NCBI GenBank assembly: GCA_025061865.1
Contig: JANXAA010000048.1
Location: 1-10,019 of the forward strand
Length of the DNA: 10,019 nucleotides
DNA from: Acidobacteriota bacterium
GTDB lineage: Bacteria > Acidobacteriota > HRBIN11
Direction of reading: 5' to 3'
Shown one piece after another: positions 6,318-10,019 of this stretch (positions are counted from its first letter, which is position 1; each line of letters begins with the position of its first letter). Under the pieces are notes generated by a model, which saw only the letters and a list, made by a program, of their open reading frames with translations, was not told where the DNA came from and did not search any database. A program made the translations under genes and the position numbers.

Positions 6318-7415
6318 CTACGACCCGAGGCGAATCATCTCGGCCCCTCGAAGGTAGAGGTAGTCTAAGACCGTGCCCGAGGCCCGGCGGAGCTCCATGG
6401 CTTCGACGAGGGAGACGAAGGGACCCCCGGCGAGGCCATCGGCCAGGAGCGCCGCCCCTTGAGCCGCTTCCTTGGCCCGGACCGGTGTCCCGTCGGGCCG
6501 GACCAGGCCTTCCACCCGCCGAACGGGGGCCACATCTGAAAGACGGTCAGCCATCTCAGCCAGGACCCGTCCCAAGGCACCCATCCGCCCCGATAGCAAG
6601 ATTTCCCGGGGCCGAGGCAGAACCGCTGTGAGGGCCCGGATGGCCTTGACAGCCCCCTCGATCCACGCCAGCCAGGCTGGCCGGTAACGGGGGTCATCCG
6701 GCCATGTTTCGACATCCGTACCTGGACCGGCCCCCGCCATGTCCATGGCTCCGCCGCTGAAGAGCGTTCCCTTCGAGAGGGCTCCCCCGATGAGGTAGGC
6801 GACCTCTCCGTCCATCGCCCCGACGCCTCGCAGGCCGAGAGGACCCGAAGTGCCGCCGAGACCGTCTACGATCCGCCCGCCCTCGACGGCCAAGGCCGCT
6901 GTGAAAGCCCCGCCTATCTCCAGCAGGATGAAGGACGTCTCCGTGTACGGGATACCGTACCGTCGGGCCTGATCGTAAATCCCCAGGGCGGCGCTACAGA
7001 CCTTATCAGCCGTCCCCATGTCAATGCGGTTGGCCTTTCGGTAAACCGGGACCGTGGGCAAATGGATGACCCCCGGCACAAACACGACCGGTCGGCCTGT
7101 CGCGATGAGGGTCCGCACGATACGACGGAGGCCTAAGATCCCGCCTCGGCCCGCCGTCGGGTCGTCGGCCCGGACGAGGACTATGAGGGCCAACTCCTGC
7201 TCTCCGACTCGATCGCCGCGCACGAGGGGCAAACCGTAGCCGGACGGACCGACGATCAGGTCGACGGGACCGCACGCCGTCAGTGCCTCGATAAGAGGCG
7301 AGGGGTCTTCGGACAGGTCCGGCGAAGCGACCTGCAGGTCCAGAAAGACTTGGCCGTCGTCCAGGCCGCATACGTCAAAGGAGACCGTGCCCGGGTCGAT
7401 GCCAAGGACACGCAT
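6318..7415 (-). CDS. DUF1464 family protein, ASKHA-fold kinase-like
   Basis: I recognise the DUF1464 family (COG2441, labelled a predicted butyrate kinase), well known in archaea and uncommon in bacteria. The 365-residue product opens with a phosphate-binding loop of the actin/sugar-kinase superfamily (MRVLGIDPGTVSFDVCGL), has a GPSGYGLPL segment near 56-64, a charged block RKANRIDMGTADKVCSAA at 126-143, a second nucleotide-site block LLEIGGAFTAALAVEGG at 164-180 followed by GLGGTSGPLG, and an adenosine-type motif LLSGRMG near 277. This supports ATP binding and phosphotransfer; the substrate is unknown. It lies between mtdB and an ATP-grasp gene, which suggests a role in H4MPT synthesis or C1 handling (inference). 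The ATG begins right at the conserved loop; the ribosome site is weak (AAGG) and lies in a hairpin. Confidence 0.82.
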   Translation of the reverse strand: MRVLGIDPGTVSFDVCGLDDGQVFLDLQVASPDLSEDPSPLIEALTACGPVDLIVGPSGYGLPLVRGDRVGEQELALIVLVRADDPTAGRGGILGLRRIVRTLIATGRPVVFVPGVIHLPTVPVYRKANRIDMGTADKVCSAALGIYDQARRYGIPYTETSFILLEIGGAFTAALAVEGGRIVDGLGGTSGPLGLRGVGAMDGEVAYLIGGALSKGTLFSGGAMDMAGAGPGTDVETWPDDPRYRPAWLAWIEGAVKAIRALTAVLPRPREILLSGRMGALGRVLAEMADRLSDVAPVRRVEGLVRPDGTPVRAKEAAQGAALLADGLAGGPFVSLVEAMELRRASGTVLDYLYLRGAEMIRLGS

Positions 7416-7418
7416 AGG

Positions 7419-7434
7419 CCTTGGGTATCCAAGG
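7419..7434 (-). promoter_or_regulatory. Hairpin over the DUF1464 ribosome binding region
   Basis: CCTTGG (7419-7424) and CCAAGG (7429-7434) form a perfect 6-bp stem with a 4-nt loop, ending 3 nt before the ATG at 7415. The only Shine-Dalgarno-like bases (AAGG) are inside the stem, so translation may be limited by folding or need coupling to mtdB translation. Confidence 0.4.
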
Positions 7435-7456
7435 GGTAGGGATCAAGGCATTTTTT

Positions 7457-7486
7457 GACCCTGACCCCTGAACCCTGACTCCTGAC
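7457..7486. repeat. Degenerate tandem heptamer between mtdB and DUF1464
   Basis: The plus strand reads as units ACCCTG, ACCCCTG, AACCCTG, ACTCCTG followed by AC, a seven-base period with small changes, directly after the mtdB stop and next to a run of six T (7451-7456). It fills almost half of the 74-nt gap. Function is unknown; such arrays arise by slippage. Confidence 0.55.
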
Positions 7487-7489
7487 AGC

Positions 7490-8365
7490 TTACACCGTCT
7501 CCCGGGCGATGACATAGACGCCCTCGATGTTCAGGACCAGGTCGTTACGCTCGAAAAGCTTAGCCACGCATGCCTTGTGGACTTTCATTTTCGGGCCGCC
7601 GATGGCCAGCGGACCCAAGATGATCTTGCCGTCCCGCTCAACCAGGTCATCCGACGGCTTGATACCCTCGATGCCCAGGGGTTCGGTCAGGTTGAAGTCG
7701 ACCAGCCACCGAAGTGTCGGATGCTTGGCCCAAAAGTCGTGACGCAGGATTTGAACGCCGGCGGGTCCGGCAGTCACGACGACTTCGGCTTCTCCCAGAC
7801 AGCGCTCGAGGGCGGCCCAGTCGGGGACGTCCTCGATCGTAAGATTTGAAGTCTGGCGGGCCATCTCCAGGCTCTGACGGGCAATTTCGGGATTGTATCG
7901 AGCACCCAGGAGGTCCGGCGGGATAGACGTGACCGTGACCGAACAACCTTCCTGCTGAAGGAGCAGAGCTGACCGTAGACCGACGGGCCCCAGGCCGACC
8001 ACGACGGCCTTCCTGCCCTTAAGGTCGTAAGCCTTGCCGAGCTTGGCGATGGCCGTCGCCGCCGTCGTATTACATCCATTGGAGTCCAGCATGACGGAGA
8101 CCCGGAAGGGGCCAAAAAAGGACCGCTGGACCTCGGCCAAGATTTGCTCGCCCATGACGACGTTGAAGCCCCCGACCCAGACGGCGATGGTCTTCAGGTC
8201 GGGTACACCCCTCGTGAAGACGGCACTTAAGACGAGGCCGCGCACGTCGCCGGGGGTGACGCCGCCATAGCTGAGGACCTCATCGGCCCCGGCGTCGTAG
8301 GCGACGATCCGGTCAAAGGTACTCGGGTGTTTATCCGTATCGAGTTGAATGAGGATTTTCTTCAT
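7490..8365 (-). CDS. mtdB: Methylene-tetrahydromethanopterin dehydrogenase, NAD(P)-dependent
   Basis: The enzyme oxidises methylene-H4MPT to methenyl-H4MPT with NAD(P)+ in the cytoplasmic formaldehyde-oxidation/C1 pathway of methylotroph-type bacteria. The 291-residue product is close to the roughly 290-297 residues of MtdA/MtdB. Visible signatures are the N-terminal KILIQLDTDKHPSTFDRIVAYDAGAD, the substrate-site block FFGPFRVSVMLDSNGCNTTAA (83-103), the Rossmann loop VVVGLGPVGLRSALL (121-135), and the C-terminal GGPKMKVHKACVAKLFE. MtdA (NADP, also accepting H4F) and MtdB cannot be separated by eye; neighbouring H4MPT genes favour MtdB. GAGGT lies 5 nt before the ATG. A gap of 99 nt separates it from the upstream DHPS-like gene. 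No signal peptide is present. Confidence 0.92.
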   Translation of the reverse strand: MKKILIQLDTDKHPSTFDRIVAYDAGADEVLSYGGVTPGDVRGLVLSAVFTRGVPDLKTIAVWVGGFNVVMGEQILAEVQRSFFGPFRVSVMLDSNGCNTTAATAIAKLGKAYDLKGRKAVVVGLGPVGLRSALLLQQEGCSVTVTSIPPDLLGARYNPEIARQSLEMARQTSNLTIEDVPDWAALERCLGEAEVVVTAGPAGVQILRHDFWAKHPTLRWLVDFNLTEPLGIEGIKPSDDLVERDGKIILGPLAIGGPKMKVHKACVAKLFERNDLVLNIEGVYVIARETV

Positions 8366-8464
8366 AAATCACCTCGCCGTGTGAAGATAAGCCTCAGGTG
8401 GGGGGCCCGGTTCTTAAGATGGAAAAGAGCCCAGACCCCGAGACCTGGCACTCGGACCTTCTCG

Positions 8465-9853
8465 CTACGTCACGACACCCCGCTTTGCCTTGCCCCGCTG
8501 GGTCAGTTTGACATGTTCCCGACGGGGCTCGTCGAATGTCAGATAGCCCCAATCGAGCGGATTCTCCTGCCGGTAGTTTTTCCGCAGGCACCGGGCGATG
8601 TATGCCTTCATCAGCTCCTTGCCTAAATAGAAGGCGTGCGTCGCCTCGTCGACCTCGAGCTGGTCAAAGATCTCGTTGATATTCACGCCCCGGACAAAGC
8701 GGTCGGCGTTGAATACGTAAATCCAATCCGCGTCGGCGAAAATACGGTAGTTGGGATCCGTGACCTGAGCTTGAAGCTGACGCAACTCGGATTCTGTATA
8801 CGGTGTAAACTCGGCGGCCTTGACCGTCAGGAGGCGGCTGTCGATGTGTTTGGGTAGGACGCCGTGCCGTTTGGCGTAGTACATCAACTGACGGGCGATG
8901 GCCGTCTCTCGGACGACACCCCGGGCCCAGGGGATCACCTCGGTCGTCAGGACGTGGTGAATTTCCAGTTCCTGGCAGAAGCCGATCAGCAGGGCCGTCA
9001 TCCCCGTCGTGTCGGCCTCCGTCAGCTCGGTGACGTTGCCGATGCCCATCAGGATCTCAACGTCGGGATGCCGACGCCGGACCTCGACGTAGCGGGCGAG
9101 GCTCTCGGCAAATCCAAAGTTGATCGGCTCCAGGATGGGGTCCACGAGGTAAGCCTTGCCGAGACGCTCGAGAAAGGCCATCGACCGTTCCAAACTCGCC
9201 AGGTCTCCCGGGCTATCCGGGATCAGGACCGGCGTCGCCTGAATCCGCTCGGCCAAGTAAAGGTTCGACCCGTTCAGGCTAAGGACATAATCGACACCGG
9301 CGGCGTCGGCCCGGAGGACCTCGTCGGGGTTCATCGTATCGATACTGAGAGTGAACCCCCGAGCCTTCAGAGCGGCGATGACGTCTGGCCCCTCGTCCCA
9401 TGGTCGGTCCAGGGCCAAGCCGAGGTCGATGACATCCGCCCCGCTGGCCCGGTAGTATTCGGCTATCGCCATAATCTGGTCGAGGGTCAGACGCTGGACG
9501 TCGTTGACCTCGGCGAAAATACGGATGTTATAAGTGCCGTAATCTTCTCGTGCACCGGTCCGGCCAAAGTAACTTGGGATTTGTTTCAAGTCCGGTGGAC
9601 CCTTTTCAGCCGGAATTCCGAACTTTTGGGTTAAAACCTGGGGATCGCCCTTACAGAGGCCCGGGATCATGATGCGGGTGACGTCCGGCGGGACTTCCAG
9701 AAAGCGTGCAATCCACTCAGGTGTCATCAGAGCGGCGACGCTGATGTTCATGACGGCGACCTCGTACTCGAAAGGCAGACGAGCCTGTTCCAGGGTCGCC
9801 CGTAACGCCGGCGCCGCCAGCCGTCCCGTCACAAACAGATACTTCTCTCCCAC
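8465..9853 (-). CDS. Dihydropteroate synthase-like protein of the H4MPT cluster (DUF6513)
   Basis: This 462-residue protein matches the DHPS-related family (TIGR00284 / DUF6513 type) found in archaea and in bacterial H4MPT clusters, where it is thought to make the pterin-to-arylamine link of the cofactor. Residues 1-100 form the family-specific N-terminal part (KYLFVTGRLAAPALR, then ISVAALMTPEWIARFL). The TIM-barrel DHPS-like core follows, with ADVIDLGLALDRP (139-151), LSIDTMN (169-175), LVDPILEP (236-243), a GIGNVTELTEAD block (270-281) and LTTEV (302-306). The C-terminal part is long compared with folate DHPS. The start is GTG; TGA lies two codons upstream in frame, so no longer form exists. 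A nearby ATG at 9860 is out of frame. The ribosome site is weak and a 19-nt palindrome sits 9 nt upstream. Confidence 0.88.
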   Translation of the reverse strand: MGEKYLFVTGRLAAPALRATLEQARLPFEYEVAVMNISVAALMTPEWIARFLEVPPDVTRIMIPGLCKGDPQVLTQKFGIPAEKGPPDLKQIPSYFGRTGAREDYGTYNIRIFAEVNDVQRLTLDQIMAIAEYYRASGADVIDLGLALDRPWDEGPDVIAALKARGFTLSIDTMNPDEVLRADAAGVDYVLSLNGSNLYLAERIQATPVLIPDSPGDLASLERSMAFLERLGKAYLVDPILEPINFGFAESLARYVEVRRRHPDVEILMGIGNVTELTEADTTGMTALLIGFCQELEIHHVLTTEVIPWARGVVRETAIARQLMYYAKRHGVLPKHIDSRLLTVKAAEFTPYTESELRQLQAQVTDPNYRIFADADWIYVFNADRFVRGVNINEIFDQLEVDEATHAFYLGKELMKAYIARCLRKNYRQENPLDWGYLTFDEPRREHVKLTQRGKAKRGVVT

Positions 9854-9862
9854 GGGTCATCG

Positions 9863-9881
9863 GCCTAAGACCGTCTTAGGC
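9863..9881. promoter_or_regulatory. 19-nt palindrome upstream of the DHPS-like gene
   Basis: GCCTAAGAC (9863-9871) and GTCTTAGGC (9873-9881) are perfect 9-bp arms around one central base. It begins 9 nt before the GTG start. It may be an operator for a dimeric regulator, or a hairpin in the 5' leader that controls the start site; no T-run follows on the minus strand. Confidence 0.5.
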
Positions 9882-9904
9882 AGATAGGCAAGTCGGCAGA
9901 TAGG
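9879..9904 (+). repeat. Dispersed repeat copy upstream of the DHPS-like gene
   Basis: This copy holds GGCAGATAGG twice, around an AAGTC (first at 9879-9888, second at 9895-9904). The first 22 bases match the minus-strand element at 4963-4942 in 19 positions. It abuts the 19-nt palindrome. Confidence 0.5.
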
Positions 9905-9965
9905 CCCATAGAAAAACACAAGCCGCCCGCCTGCTTCCCGGATGCCGCCGGGGATGACAGCGGTA

Positions 9966-9988
9966 GGGGCGACTCGCCGAGTCGCCCC
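9966..9988. repeat. Perfect GC-rich palindrome, REP-like
   Basis: GGGGCGACTCG (9966-9976) and CGAGTCGCCCC (9978-9988) are perfect 11-bp arms with one central base. It lies in gene-free DNA about 110 nt upstream of the DHPS-like gene. Similar short GC palindromes occur as repetitive extragenic elements in many bacteria; a terminator for an upstream gene is also possible, though no T-run is seen on either side. Confidence 0.55.
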
Positions 9989-10019
9989 AACTCCAAACAC
10001 CGGGAGTCAACCCCCTGCC

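Noticed and set aside
8423..8448. Possible intrinsic terminator between the DHPS-like gene and mtdB
   Set aside because: The stem has only 7 bp with two G-T wobbles, and the four T bases start several nt after it, so it is too weak to call.

Overview
The window is about 60% GC by eye and every gene I accept lies on the minus strand. It therefore reads right to left as two blocks: a tetrahydromethanopterin (H4MPT) block at 9853-4955 and a branched-chain amino acid block at about 4730-56. A bacterial-type MtdA/MtdB dehydrogenase, Shine-Dalgarno sites, a sigma70-like promoter and a bacterial ilv cluster point to a bacterium with H4MPT-linked C1 metabolism. That pathway is known from methylotrophic Proteobacteria, Planctomycetes, NC10/Methylomirabilota and several uncultured lineages. 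I cannot place the organism more closely. The low-lysine, arginine-rich proteins fit a GC-rich genome.

H4MPT block, in transcription order: a dihydropteroate synthase-like protein (9853-8465, GTG start), methylene-H4MPT dehydrogenase mtdB (8365-7490), a DUF1464 ASKHA-fold kinase-like protein (7415-6318), and an ATP-grasp ligase of the type found in bacterial H4MPT clusters (6088-4955). One gene oxidises the C1 carrier; two others belong to families tied to making the cofactor. DUF1464 is the unexplained member. The gaps (about 74-230 nt) hold small palindromes and degenerate repeats, so a single transcript is likely but not proven.

Branched-chain amino acid block: ilvD (4079-2397), ilvB (2343-616) and ilvN (619-56), closely packed. 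ilvB and ilvN overlap by ATGA. ilvC is not in the window and could lie just beyond position 1.

The most interesting stretch is the 875-nt gap between the blocks (4080-4954). It carries a near-consensus minus-strand promoter (TTGACT, 16 nt, TATAAT at 4730-4703). About 30 nt downstream of the expected transcript start is a 45-codon frame (4665-4528) whose end reads VVILPVLSLLQLSLLLI, and a 9-bp hairpin overlaps its stop codon. This is the layout of an ilv leader-peptide attenuator. It is followed by an unusually long, structured untranslated leader of about 450 nt that ends in a GC-rich hairpin next to the ilvD ribosome binding site. No U-tract terminator is visible, so the mechanism could differ from the enterobacterial one.
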